Under the pieces are notes generated by a model. The model was given only the letters and a program-made list of their open reading frames with translations, was not told where the DNA came from and made no database searches. 64,000 bases of DNA from Siphonodentalium dalli (lineage: Eukaryota > Mollusca > Scaphopoda > Gadilida > Siphonodentaliidae). Below are positions 36,736 through 49,535 of the stretch, one piece after another (position 1 is the stretch's first letter; the number at the start of each line of letters is the position of its first letter). The position numbers were made by a program, and so were the translations under genes. The stretch spans positions 49,448,911-49,512,910 of the forward strand of contig CP136066.1 of NCBI GenBank assembly GCA_032622095.1, written 5' to 3'.

Positions 36736-37495
36736 CTTTTTCCCGGATTATCACTTGGCGGCTTTACCTCAGACCAACTACTTATGGTTCTCAAAAGGGT
36801 CGTGCTTGTGAAATAGCCATACATCGGGGAAATAATCCGCTGTTCCAACTTCAGAAACTTGCGCAACATTTGGAATATGAAGAAGTTTAAAAAAAAACAG
36901 AACTATGAAGAAACTCTCCAGCAAAATGTAAGGTAACAACCATCGAAAAAATATTTCTGGCACATCATAAATAATATCATGAATACGACGTCTATTAATA
37001 CTATTATACCACTAATTATGGCTGAGGGACTGTTGATAACCTGGATAATTTATTTAATGGTTTAATTTCCAATTTTAAACTGGATGACTCACATTGAAAC
37101 CTACCAAACGTTGGAAGATGTCGCTTGTTTCGTTTACTGCTATCGGGAAGGCGACTGATTTACCTAATCCAATGAATGAATCTGGCCACAATAACATTTG
37201 TTTGAATGACAAAGGATCACATCCGGCCTAAACAGATAATTTTAAGTTAATCACTTAACAAAGTGGAAGCAAGCTAACATCATTCCGATTCACTCGTTGC
37301 GAACTGTAACATTTATCGTCCCGTATCTATGTTATATTGTTTGGCTAAACGTTTTGAAATAAAATTATTCTCAAGCGAATCTCTACCAATTTCAAAGCTA
37401 ATAGCTTAACTTGAATGTTTCAATAAAAAGCTGGTTTCACGTCTAGTTACTATACTATATACCAACTGAAATAGTGCTCGTGTTGGGTCTGGTAG
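36736..37495. other. No gene recognised
   Basis: AT-rich spacer between repeat blocks; nothing recognisable. Confidence 0.5.
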
Positions 37496-39020
37496 TTTCT
37501 TTCACAACAGAAGTCAGTCATATATTTAATCGCCATAAATTCTAAACTTTTACTGATGTTATGATTGACAATTTCTTTCTTATTAATTCAATATATCAGT
37601 TTTCACCCACAAATATGGGTGTGAATTATTTACTATGATGGCACATACCCGTATTATAGATTAACACGGATAAAATAATATGACAGCCTTATATATTTTG
37701 AAGAATATGATCTCAACATCGGTTTGTATATTTTGCACAGAAATGTTATTTATGTATTTCCGCCGAAGGGTATCATTAGAAAATATAGTAATATATGTAC
37801 ATGTTTACACATAATTATCACAAGGAATCCAACTTTTTTCCGATATCAAATATAATTCAGCTGGAACTGCCTCTCAAAAGAAATAATGTTTTTACATTGT
37901 GTAACGTTAAAAATCGGAAACTCAATAGCTTTTGCTGAAAAAGATCTTCAACCAAAAAGCTACACGAATGGTTTATCTATACATAACATCTGATATAATT
38001 TGGTAAATATTGTTTGACAGTGGACACCTTATGACGTGCCTTGATTGTCTGTGTTTATGCTCTCGTGTCTTGTTGATAACTTTTCTTGCATAATATTTCG
38101 TGAGACATTTGAATAGCTGAGCCAATACCATGATGCAAATAGGGATTTTCCAGTATTCAAAATGGAATGGTGGTTAAAATTTCATTTCTCATACCTCGAT
38201 GTCAATCATAATAGTTATGGAATCTAATTTAATAAATTTAAAGCTATTTATGTTAATCGCAATCATTTGTATTAAAACATTGAGACTCACACAGGTCAAG
38301 TCGCACACATTGTGGTCAAAAAATATTTCGTTGGATCTTTTCCAAGCAGTTGTGTCGAAATCCGTGGGGTTTCAGACCCCCGGGCCAGTCAGGTATGACT
38401 GTTCGAGCTATGGTAGGGGTTAGCTGTGTATTTCGTCAGAACACTTAGTATTCGAGCGATTAGCTAGCCAAGAATCTGATGACGCAATCAAATGGCTCAA
38501 AAATTTAATCCAACAGCTCCGACTATATCGTATGTGTGTCATACCACTCTTATCAATTATGTAATCGGTAGGGGTTTGCTGTGTATTTTGTCAGAACACT
38601 TAGTATTCGAGCGATTAGCTAGCCAAGAATCTGATGACGCAATCAAATGGCTCAAAAATTTAATCCAACAGCTCCGACTATATCGTATGTGTGTCATACC
38701 ACTCTTATCAATTATGTAATTTGATTATCAGTTTCGAAACGAACTCTGCAAAGATCGTCACAGGGGGCCTTATTCCAAAAGCTTCGGAACCCTCATCCAG
38801 TAACATTTATCGAACATTATTTATGCTTATTATCTAACCAATATAATAAGCTCACCAATCAGGGTTACCGCGACTTCATCAGATCTCCTGGGACATGCTA
38901 TAAGCAATGATTCAAACCTCGGCTTCTGCTATCACTGCTTGGAAAAAGATTCATCGATATACAGTTTCTTTCACAGCAGAATTTATATATTTAATCACCA
39001 TACGTTTATAAATTCTAAAT
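37496..39020 (+). repeat. Segmental duplication copy B, lacking the 9-bp array
   Basis: 37546-38265 aligns with 30072-30835 and 38332-38959 aligns with 34958-35447, with only about 70 bp of unrelated sequence between the two parts instead of 4 kb of array. Copy B is bracketed by direct repeats of about 55 bp (GTTTCTTTCACAnCAGAA...AAATTCTAAA) at 37496 and 38963. It also contains an internal 155-bp tandem duplication. Confidence 0.85.
38412..38721 (+). repeat. 155-bp tandem duplication
   Basis: GGTAGGGGTTnGCTGTGTATTT starts at 38412 and again at 38567. The two copies are nearly identical through CAATTATGTAAT. Copy A at 35045-35190 has only one. Confidence 0.93.
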
Positions 39021-39599
39021 GCATAACACACACAAGTTTGCCCTGAAATTAAATAATGGACGGAATTTAATAACCTAACCTGGATGTAATTTGTGGAACT
39101 TAATATGTCCATGTCTAATTTTTGTTAAAATTATGTTATTAACTGATGATTTGTGAGAAATTGGATAGCAATTTTCAGGTTGATTGAACTAAGGAATTAT
39201 TGAATATGTTGCATGTTGTACAATTTGTAAATATTTATCATTTAAATTATAAAAGTTACAAGGTAAATTACGTTAATATATATGGTATGATCTAAATTTC
39301 CCACATAATTTTCAAAGATACACTGATGAATATTATAACATTTGATAGATATTTTTCAGTTAGACAAGACCACTAATGTTTTACCTGGTCACTCTGCGAC
39401 CACATGGGACACGTATAACATGATGATACGACTGAGAATATAATTAGGCGAGAAATATTATTGACAGCGAGGAGTGTTCACGCACGCCTCACTGCATGCT
39501 TTGCTACTGCTATGATCGTATGATATTGCGAATGTGTAGCGTGATATTAGGTGTTATATAATTAGTGCCCAAATACAGTAAGCATGCAGTCTGTTCTAC
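39021..39599. other. No gene recognised
   Basis: AT-rich spacer with nothing recognisable. Confidence 0.5.
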
Positions 39600-41425
39600 G
39601 GAAAACCAGCACATTATCTGCTTATAACAGAACTTCTTTTAGGTAGATAATCTGCTTAGACTCGCCTCATTTTGAGTAGATACTGTATCGACTCATATTG
39701 TAGCGATTCTAATCATATTATGCGCGAATAATGCCACAATACCTAGACTCTTTAGGTGTACGCTTTTTAACATGTGTTTTCACAGTGGTCCGCGCCATAA
39801 AACGAAATAACGGCGATGAGTCAATTAGCTGTTTATTTCAGAATAAAATAATCATATGATGTATCTATTTCACTTTATGTGCGTATTTGCGGCAGAATTC
39901 TGGTCTCTGGTCTAGACCACCCAAATAATCACGGTGTTCCAAGTCAGGACTTGGTCTCGCGAAACAACCTGGTCCCAAGCCGGTGTCGGTGAATTATTGT
40001 ACAATCAACGACAATCAACGGCAATCTATGGACAAAAGCGTGCTGCGCGCTGCATCGATATTGTCGTGTTGGTGTTGCCAAACCTAAATCTCTGTATTGT
40101 ATAGCCGTACCTGTATTCCGTCGCCGGAAGGGTTGTGCGGATTTCTCACCCTCTATGCGGATGTCACGACGTTGTCAGTTTTACGGGTGGAGGAAAGTCT
40201 ACCGACCCAGGAAAGCAACCGACAATCTTGCCGAGATACACGAATCAGATTATCCTCACTTAGCGTGGATCGCGAATCCGCGCTTGTCGATATTCGAACC
40301 AGCTTAGTCAGCGCTAGACGGCATATGGCGGCATTATGCACTGAACATTCTGCCGACGGAAACACCGGGATCCTTTGGAGGGTTGTATCTGAGTCCCGAT
40401 CGCAGACATTTCCAATGCCATATAACTGTTTTCCAAATCATTCTTAAAGACAAATTATGACAAATAAACTAATTTGAAATGTCAAGGCTTAAGAAACTGG
40501 AGCAGGGTTCCCATTTAATTTAATTTTATTCAATTTATCGGACATGTCCTTATTTTGTACCACATAAAATCGTTTTGTCTTAATATAATTTTGATATTTT
40601 TTTCTGTTATATTATAAATCCATTCCAGCAATAATTTATTCCCAAATGATGAATTTTAGTGCTTTCAAAACTAGCTCCGACCTCAATTCATTTCAGAAAC
40701 ACGGTACTAAAGACACCCGCATCCAATACGAATTACCTTCCGATTGCAAAACTACTATCATTCCCTATTTATCCGTGTCGACCACACCCATCGATGACAT
40801 ATTGCGCGCAGAAATAATAGGGAAAATCATATTTAATCACCTAACGGTAGTATGCTTCAAAAAGAACAAATCTCCATTGTAACGCCAACTAAACGCACGC
40901 ATGATTTACAATCAAATTACCAATCTGTATCGTTACTGCGAAACCAGCATCTCGATCAGGTTCAAGTCTCGCTTTATACAATCAACACAGACCAGGGAGG
41001 GATACTAGGTCTCAGTTGTAGACTATTACCTATAACACATAATTATCGATTATATTAAATTGTGTCCTGTGCATATATAATTATAATCTATCATCTATTC
41101 GGCATACCGATATAACACAATTCCTATTTGGTTAACATAAAGATAAATGCTTCCAAAATATACTTATGTTTCTGTTACCAGAACTTGTATGTTACCACAT
41201 GGTTCGAACTATGAACAGACCGCCACAGGCTTGAATGACAATAAGAAGGCAAACCTTGGTTTATGTAAACCTGAATTTCAAAAGGACGAGAATACGGACC
41301 AGTCCGGACCAATAACCTCAGCTTAATCGTTCCGAAGCTAGGTATCACATCGCGATCACCGTGGTTTGAACCTGGTCTAGACTATAGTTTACGCGAAACC
41401 TGGTCCTGACCAGAGACCAGAATTC
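39600..41425. mobile_element. Long-TIR non-autonomous element, copy 1, with flank
   Basis: The element proper runs 39895-41425. It starts GAATTCTGGTCTCTGGTCTA and ends in the complement (GACCAGAGACCAGAATTC), with inner matches ATCACGGTG / CACCGTGGT, so its TIRs are about 80 bp. The 39600-39894 flank (CACATTATCTGCTTATAA, ACATGTGTTTTCAC) is also duplicated beside copy 2. The 116-codon frame at 40097-40447 and smaller frames are not conserved as frames in copy 2, so no protein is called. Confidence 0.8.
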
Positions 41426-41754
41426 GGACGCTAGAATTCTTTGAAATAATAAAATTGTTAAATGTATAATACTACTACACAACTATTAGAAATGCATGAC
41501 TGTTAATGTTATTGCATTCATTGAAAAGTCCAGCAATGTGGAAATTGTCAGTGACATCGCCAAATCAACTTCTTCTGCACCATCAGAAGTCTCATCTTAT
41601 TCTCAATAACTCATATATCACAGAACCCATGCAGTATCCTATTTATCTATCTATTATCCAGCCCCGATATTCACGGACAATCCCGAGAAAAATTATATAT
41701 ACATTCTACAGGGCCCTACGTGACACATAGGGAGGACACCCGAAAAGCCCAGCT
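41426..41754. other. Spacer between element copies
   Basis: No feature seen; a 74-codon frame at 41506-41730 has no support. Confidence 0.45.
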
Positions 41755-44090
41755 TGTTCTCCCGAAAATTCGAACATTATCTGCTTATAAAGAACTTGTT
41801 TTCGTTAGATAATCTGCTTAATGTGCTAAAAATGAGATTATTTTAGTTACATTATCGACTCATTATGAGGCAATTCTAAGCAGATGGTGTGCGGACAATA
41901 TCAAATAAGCCAACCCATGACTGTTCATGTGTACGCCGTTTAACATGTGTTTTCACGGTGGCACGCATCATATAATAAAATAACGACTATGACTCCATTA
42001 TCTGCTTATTTCATAATCAAATAATTATGTACCTATTTAACATTATAGGTCCATTATGTGCGTATTTGCACGATGTTGGAAACGCCATCGGTTGAATTCT
42101 GGTCTCAGGTCAAGACCACCCTAATAATCACGGTGTTCCATGTCAGAACTTGGTCTCGCGAAACCACCTGGTCGCAAGCTGGGATCGGCGCATTGTTGTA
42201 CGATCAACGACAATCAATGACAATCTATGGACAAAAGCGTGCTGAGCGCCTCGTCGAGATTGGTGTGTTGGTGTCTCCAAACCTGAGCACGTGAAAGCGG
42301 CTTATATCCGTGTTGTATAGTGGTATATGTATGCCGTCGCCGTTCGACAGGGGTCAGAGGGCAGGGGTGGTGCTGATTTCTCACCCCCCCCCTATGCGGA
42401 TGTCACGACGTTGTCAGTTTTACGGGTGGAGGAAAGTCTACGCAGAGAGTAAATTCACCGAGAAAAACTCCTCTGTGTGTAGAAATACCGACCCCGGAAA
42501 GGGACCGACAAACTTGCCCAGATACACGAATCAGATTATCCTCACATAGAGTTGATCGCGAATCCGCGCTTGTCGGCATCGAACCAGCTTCGTCAGCGCT
42601 AGATGGCAAATGGCGGCATAATGCCCCGAGCATTCTACCGACAGAACAATGCACCGGCGTCCTTTACAATCAATGTATAGTGTACAATATTGTTTATTCA
42701 GATCAAGAACCAACTATATATTGTCAAAATATTACACATTAAATACATTCATCTCTTGAAAACATTTCGAACCATTATTATATGGGATATCAGGTGGGAA
42801 TTTCCAACAACTGGAAATAGTGAAGTACTTGTTGGAAATTTCCAACAATTCATTGGGGTGAGGGGGTGACACGTGCAATGTAATTTCGCGGACTTGGGAA
42901 TTTGCAATAAGTTGAAAATTTAGAAAGATTCTAAATAACTATCGCCGTGATTGAAGTTATTGGAAATAATTTTCCAGAAAATATAATGGGGGGGGGGGGT
43001 GGTGGTGGTATCACACTCCCGATAGCAGATATTTCCATTGTCATGTAATTGTTTTCCAAATCCATGTTTAAAGATACATTATGTCAAATAAACCAATTTG
43101 AAATGTCAAGGCTTAAGAAACTGGACCAAATAAATCAATAATCAAGAGCAGGGGTCCCATGCATTTAATTTAATTTAATTCAATTTAATCGGACATTTCC
43201 TTACTTTGAATCACAATTTTTCGTTCTTGAGAGTTTTTGCTGTTATATTGTATATCCAGTCCAGCAATAATTTATTCTCAAATGATGAATTAGTACTATC
43301 AAAACTAGCTCCGACCTCAATTAATTTCAGAAACACTGAACGAAAGACACCCGCATCCAATACGGATTACGTTCCGATTGCAAAACTACTATCATTCCCT
43401 ATTATCCGTGTCAACCAAACCCATCGATAACATATTAGAAATAATAGCACGAAAATCTGAATTAATCCATCTAACGGTAATATGCTTTTCAAACACGACA
43501 AGTATGTTATAAATAAAACTCCACTGTAAAGCCAGATAAACGCAAGCATGATTTACAATCAAATTACCAATCTGTATCGTTACTGCGAAAACAGAAAAAG
43601 GTATTCTCGTCTCAGGTTCAAGTCTCGGTTTATACACAAATCTCAGACCGGGCGGGGGGGGGGGGGTACTAGGTCTTAGTTGTAGACTATTACCTATAAC
43701 ACACATTATTATCGATAATATTATATTTTGTCCAGCTCATATATAATTATAATCTTTCTTCTACACGGCATATCAATAAAACACAATTCCTATTTGGTTA
43801 ACATAAAGATAAATGCTTCCAACAAATACATATGTTTCTGTTACCAGAACTTGTACGTTACCACATGGTTCGAATTATGAACAGACCGACACAGGCTTGA
43901 ATGAGATTAAGAAGGCAAACCATGGTTTACGTAAACCTGCGTTTCAAAAAGACGAGAATACGGACCAGTGCTGACCAATAATCCAAGCCTACTCGTCTCG
44001 AAGCTGGGTAACACATGGCGATCACCGTGGTTTCGGTCTGGTCTAGACTATAGTTTACATGAAACCCTGGTCCAGACCAGGGACCAGAAG
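41755..44090. mobile_element. Long-TIR non-autonomous element, copy 2, with flank
   Basis: Same organisation as copy 1: flank 41755-42093, element 42094-44090 with GAATTCTGGTCTCAGG / GACCAGGGACCAGAA ends. It is about 470 bp longer. Part of the extra length is an inserted segment near 42795-43010 holding a perfect palindrome GTTGGAAATTTCCAAC (42831-42846), a 12-G run and GGTGGTGGT. A further G run of about 14 occurs near 43656. Confidence 0.8.
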
Positions 44091-44989
44091 TCGACCGCAT
44101 GTGCTCACTGTGTAGTTCTCCCTTTCTACCTGATAACATAGATCACCACACGATGTTTAAACCAAAGTATTTCAAATCGTATAGTACAAGGGTTTTATAT
44201 TCAAGTTAACCCAATATGGGATAATTGGACACCTACTGAAATAAGCTGGTTATTATTTAACTTTTCGATCACAACATGTATTGGATTGGCATTTCATTTC
44301 TGATTACGCAACAATCGGAGTTGTTGTGTATTTATTGGGTCGTTTCCCCTTTCTATCTTACATTAACGACATATATTAATAATTGTATTTGTCGACATAT
44401 CTAACACCATCATATCTCTGACTCCTATGTATACTGGTGGTACATGTTTTTTTCAGTGTGAAACCACAAGCTCAGTTTGCCCACACCATCTGACCTCTAT
44501 GTGTACTGGTCGCAAATGTTTTTTTCAGTGTTAAACCGCGAGCTCAGTGCGCAAAGAATCTTACAGACTGATGGTTTTGATCGCATGTCGCAAGGAAAAC
44601 AATAGATGGTTAATTAAAACGCTAAAACAGTAATTATATTATGAATCATCGTAAGTTAAAAATAATGTTCAAGCTCACTTTGCCCAGACCCTCTGATCAC
44701 TATGTATGGTGGTTAATGTTCTAAGCTTATTCTTTCTCTCTCATTAATATATTTGAACCATGATGTAGTTGGTGATAACGCCTCACATAATCTCCCCAAA
44801 TAAGCTCGACTATCTCTAACTGGATTCTGGCTTGTTTCGTTGTTTCTGGTAATACATTTTCGACTGTATCTGGAATGGGGTCCACTTAACGAAGACAACA
44901 ATCTCTCAAGTAAGTAAGAACAATTTATTGGAACATTTGCAATCAAACAAATCACTGACTACGTTGAAAGTCTATTGCCCAATACATTT
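44091..44989. other. Mostly featureless, with short tandem repeats
   Basis: At 44416-44560 a ~75-bp unit (CTCTATGTnTACTGG, ATGTTTTTTTCAGTG, GCTCAGT) occurs twice, with a third decayed copy near 44668-44725. No gene is supported. Confidence 0.55.
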
Positions 44990-45346
44990 GGTGCAACATA
45001 TCCTCTCAAACATACGCACATAATCGACCTAAAATATGCAATAGGTACATACTGTGATTATTTGATTCTGAATAAGCAGATAATGAACTCTTAACCGTTA
45101 TTTCGTTTTGTGGCGCGGGCCACACTGGAAACACATTTTAAAGAGCTTACACCTGAAAAGTCCTGAGCTAAAATGTGTCATTGTGCTTACACAATATGCT
45201 TATAATCGCCTCATTATGAGTCGATAATGTGACTAAAATGTTCTCAATTTCATCACATTATCAACTCAAAATGAGGCGATTCGAAACAGATTTATCGACT
45301 TAAAACAAGTTTCATTATAAGCAGGTAATGTGCTGATTTTTAGGAG
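44990..45346 (-). repeat. Inverted partial copy of the element flank
   Basis: Complement of 41755-42060: CATACGCACATAATnGACC, TGATTATTTGATT, GAAACACATTTTAAAG, CATTATGAGTCGATAATGTG and TTATAAGCAG occur in reverse order. The arm ends at about 45346 near GGAGAACAGG. Confidence 0.8.
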
Positions 45347-46227
45347 AACAGGATCATTGGTGAATTAACTAAGTACTCCATAAAGGATTCCAGTTGTCGA
45401 ATGGCACATTGCTTGCGTGTTAACATATGACGGCGCATTCCGCAAGCTGGACAGAAACCCGTCCTTCAATATCGACTATGCGTCTGGTAATCTGTAAATC
45501 AAAAATTAAATGAAGAGTTTGTGAATAGTCCGTAGCCAAGACAGCACGAATGTGTGTTCGAAAAGTGGTTCCGATGTGCACATACGTAAATGTACAAACT
45601 TTCCCTAACTTAGTCTTGGCACCTCAGTCATTATGTCATATCAGACCATGTGTCGTTTAAATTCTAATATCATGAACTCAACAGTAACTTTGCGACCTTT
45701 GGATGACTCGTTGGCGTCATCTGTACCAGCGGAGCAAAATTCCTGTAGTACTCCAAGTGCAATGAACTGTGCTTTAATGCTATGTTATTAATAGTCTCAG
45801 TCATTCAACTTGTATTTACCGCGTTTGACGGGGAGGGGCGCTGTTAAATAATCGGAGGAATCTCAATACAACCATGAACCATGATGGTTAATATGCTTAG
45901 GAACACTTCGAAACATCAAAAGCCACAATCTTAGTATCATGGACACAAGGAAGTTGATTACATTACATTGTCGACTCCGATATAACTGCAGCGATCTGAA
46001 CTTATATTGCACTTCGCTCATGTTGCTAGTATGAATATTCCTGTATTGTATAACGGTATAAAATTAGACCAGTCAAATATTGTCGTCTTTTGTAACAAAC
46101 CCTGCTCTCTGCAATCCCAAGATCGGTCCATCCTTATGTACGTATCTGGCCGTTTCCTGAACTTATTTCTATAATTATCCACTCACTTGTATCCGCATCC
46201 ACCTAGTCACAAACTACACTAAAATCG
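45347..46227. other. No gene recognised
   Basis: Single-copy-looking sequence with nothing recognisable. Confidence 0.5.
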
Positions 46228-46293
46228 CTAGTCACCATGATATATATACAGTTAACCCATCTAGTCACCATGATATATATACAGTTAACCCAT
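46228..46293 (+). repeat. 33-bp perfect tandem duplication
   Basis: CTAGTCACCATGATATATAT... occurs twice back to back (46228 and 46261) with no mismatch. Confidence 0.97.
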
Positions 46294-46329
46294 CTTGAAA
46301 CCAGGAATCTATGTGAGATTTATTCCGAG

Positions 46330-47059
46330 CCAGGGGAGAGGATCTTCTACTAGGTGCCATACATAGAGGATATGAAATGAGTGTTTCTCTCATATGATAT
46401 TTATGAAACGAGTCTAAGAACTTTCAGTTTTCTCGAGCCTCCGGCGAGAGAAAACTGAAAATTCGTGACGAGTTTCATCAATATCATATGAGAGAAACAC
46501 GAATTACATATTATATTTATCATATGACACCTATAAATTGAGTATGATGTCCAAAACGCACACAAATAACTAAATAGCTATATGACATCGGCAGCAAAAT
46601 GTTAATGTGACGTCACTTCATTGCACCGGAAGCCCAATTACACCTGGTGAACTAGCAGAAATAATATTCACGCGAAGATATAGTGCGCTATTCTGTTCTC
46701 AGTTTGTGACATTATATCGTATATTTATTAGATAAATACGAATTACATATTCTATTTATCGTATAACAATGTCCAAAACTATATATTTCAAGATTATAAT
46801 TGCGAGAATTTCGGCATCGCTTTGATTGACGCGCACGAATTTGACCTGCATTTAGTTAGAGACACGGCTCAGCCTCGGCTGCCATTCAGCCAATCAGAAC
46901 ACACTTTTTGTCAACAAACCAATCAAATTATCGGAAGGTGATATGAACTAGTAGTTCATATGAAATTGATTTATGACATACTTTCCAAAGTAAATAATGA
47001 TTGAGTCATATGATAAATTGTATTCCAGGGGAGAGGATCTTCTACTAGGTGCCATACAT
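46330..47059 (+). repeat. 35-bp direct repeat bracketing ~660 bp
   Basis: CCAGGGGAGAGGATCTTCTA... is present identically at 46330-46364 and 47025-47059. It brackets the fold-back element at 46381-46500 and AT-rich DNA, and could be a footprint of recombination or of a larger mobile unit. Confidence 0.8.
46381..46500. mobile_element. Fold-back element with ~55-bp arms
   Basis: The left arm starts GTGTTTCTCTCATATGATAT and the right arm ends ATATCATATGAGAGAAACAC. TTTCAGTTTTCTC and GAGAAAACTGAAA meet near a GAGCCTCCGG centre. Confidence 0.88.
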
Positions 47060-48780
47060 TGTATTCCTATGCCGTTAGCATAATTTATTCATTACAAGCT
47101 GAAACATATATTTAGATTGCGGCCATTTGTGCATAGGCAATTTTGATATTTTAAATACAAATTTAAATAAAAAACAAATTTGTTTTAATTAAAAAAAAAA
47201 CTAACGCTGTTATAACATCCACCGGGATAGCCTGAGTCACCGCGGCAGTTTTTTTTAGGTTCAGGGTTGTTGGACACAATCACAAACAGAGACACATCCT
47301 ACTCGTTATATATATTTCAGTTAATTAAGTTGTAGGCATATAAGTTATATATAAATTAATGGGTCCTCAAACAGACTGGTATGGGTTCTAAATTTGGTTT
47401 ATACATATTTTCTTTCATGATTCAACTTTTGTAATAATCGTTATGAGTATATGATGTTCGTTGATTTTTGTTTTATGTTGTGTATTATCATTATTATGTG
47501 CCCTTTCTGTATCCTAATAGTTGCTTTATACTATTGTCAATGATTTATCCAAATAAAAAGATACTAATGTCTAATTATCTTTTGTAATGTACACATGTAT
47601 ACTTTGGGCATGGTGTATATGTTTAATGAAGTGGGCACTGGGCTCATATTAGCAATTATACTAATTTTCCTCAGAACTGAATAATGATTCCAAAAACATA
47701 CAGAAACCATTTCATGTACACTCACAACATGTTTATCTTTAGTCTATTGAAAGCTTATACTTTTCTTGAAAAAAAAGGTCCCGTTAAAAACATTCCTCGT
47801 TTGAACCTCGATATCTGGAAATCAAACCTCATATTAAGGGGATGTCAAGTGACCAATTTTGAATGGGGATTTTCCATGCAAATCTGCGGAGCAAAAGTGA
47901 CAAGGGTTTCACAAACTTATGAGTGTGACTTGATTTGGTATTGAGAACAATCGATATTTACCTGGCGGGTCAGCTTGGAACGTGTTCCATTATGTTGGTG
48001 TATTTATTTTTGAAATTTATATTGATTTTCAAAAGGTATGTCATGTGATGTAATTCCAGAAAATAATTCTCAGAAATAAATTAATTGCAAAATTTTATAA
48101 TTTACCTAGCACATCTGAGAGTTAAATATTATGACTGTTCAATGTTCAATGACTCAGATGTCTTTAAATCACACCATATAAATATTGCCCATATTATTGG
48201 TATGACTTTATATTAGCCTGTCATCAATGACGTAGCTATCGTTGACTCATGTGATCCCCTGGAAATAATATTAATTTGAATTATACAAATATGAACATTT
48301 GGAAGGTATTTCTAAATGAATCAACAAGCTCGATGGCCAGCAAAACGTAATCGTTAACTTGAAGCACCGACAGTTTCCAATGCCTTTTAGTGGACTGAAA
48401 CACGTACCACTCGTTCGATATTCAGAAAGAGTTTGTGACAACAGTTTACTTGTAAATTCGATACAACTGGCCACAACAAGTGTCTCGGCTTTTTAAAAAC
48501 ATCCTCCCAAACCGGAAGCTGGATGTAAGTGGTGTATGCTGTTTAATCGACCAGCTTGTAATATACAACACAAAAGACAACCGATTGTTCAGCAAGAGAA
48601 CGGGCGCAACGGGACATTTCTTGTTACTGTGCCATCAACTATATGCCATTATACTGAATGCCATAGTATATTCCACGCATGCTCACAATCGGTTTGGAGA
48701 CGTGTTTGCGCACACATCGGTAGTTATTCGTTGGGACACTAGTGAATGTGGCTTCCTCTTGTTGCTTGGGTATTAACATT
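47060..48780. other. No gene recognised
   Basis: AT-rich. The frames at 48480-48776 and 48536-48742 contain several Cys but have no recognisable domain or start context. They may be intergenic or 5' sequence of the next gene. Confidence 0.45.
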
Positions 48781-48791
48781 GCGTCAGTTTA

Positions 48792-48802
48792 GTATATATA
48801 GC
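48792..48802 (+). promoter_or_regulatory. Candidate TATA box of the PAN-like gene
   Basis: GTATATATAGC lies about 155 bp upstream of the start codon at 48951, implying a transcription start near 48825 and a 5' leader of about 125 bp. Position and motif only; AT-rich DNA makes chance matches common. Confidence 0.4.
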
Positions 48803-48950
48803 AACATTGTAAAACCTGATATAATTTCTTGGGAACGATTTGTACAATTAAACTTTCTCTTTTGGTCAGGGTTTCACTTTATGATTGTGTCTGGTACCAG
48901 TGGATGTTATGATGATGCATGCCAATTGTTTCTTCAATCCTTCGATCACC

Positions 48951-49535
48951 ATGGGCTCACTGTGTGTGATGATCATGTTCGCATTCCGAGCGAATGCCGA
49001 ATTTTTTAGAATACAAGAGGTGGTAACATCGACTGTTGCTTGGCATTTCAAGTGCCCAAGCAATGTGGTGGTTACAACATCAACGAGAGAGGACTGTGCT
49101 GTGTACTGCCTCAACATACCCGGATGTCGGAGGTTCTCGTTCAACGTGCCAAATTGTCACGTGAGCGAACGTGAGCAGTATACACGGGAGACAGGCGCCG
49201 CGTTATCAAATTATATAACAAATACCACACACGCAATTGATCACACGTTGATCGTATTTTGCCAACAAGAGGTTGAACCACTGGTAATGCACAATCACAA
49301 TCAGTCGGACCACCATAGAGTTAGGATCGCCAACTCTCAGGATGACCACGCCACCGATAATCCCGAATGCTATCACAACAATGCTGGACTCCATGCATGT
49401 CGCGCCTTGTGTGAGCTGGTCACTCCATGCACACAAAGGCGGATACCAGTTGGTTTTGGACTTACAGTCCTGCCCGGCAAAGCCCTTATCAGGTCTCTCT
49501 ACCGGGAGAGGACTGGAAACTACCAAACCAGCTAG
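48951..49535 (+). CDS. Secreted PAN/apple-like domain protein
   Basis: The start is chosen for its near-ideal context (ATCACCATGGGC), not the upstream ATGs in frame. Residues 1-16 form a signal peptide with hydrophobic core LCVMIMFAF and a small-residue ANA cleavage site. Residues about 17-75 resemble a PAN/apple module, which mediates protein or carbohydrate contacts: FKCPSNVVV, then the diagnostic TREDCAVYCLNIPGCRRFSF and NVPNC. Further on are an N-glycosylation site (NTTH), CQQE and a second Cys-rich stretch (CRALCELVTPC). The frame closes at 49533-49535 after 194 codons. A perfect donor, GTGAGC, occurs at 49161 inside the frame, so the exon may end earlier. No transmembrane segment is seen on this strand. 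The downstream half overlaps another open frame, so the 3' end of the model is uncertain. Confidence 0.55.
   Translation: MGSLCVMIMFAFRANAEFFRIQEVVTSTVAWHFKCPSNVVVTTSTREDCAVYCLNIPGCRRFSFNVPNCHVSEREQYTRETGAALSNYITNTTHAIDHTLIVFCQQEVEPLVMHNHNQSDHHRVRIANSQDDHATDNPECYHNNAGLHACRALCELVTPCTQRRIPVGFGLTVLPGKALIRSLYRERTGNYQTS

Noticed and set aside
40097-40447. 116-codon frame inside the long-TIR element
   Set aside because: The corresponding region of copy 2 (42250-42660) is aligned at DNA level but the frame is not maintained.
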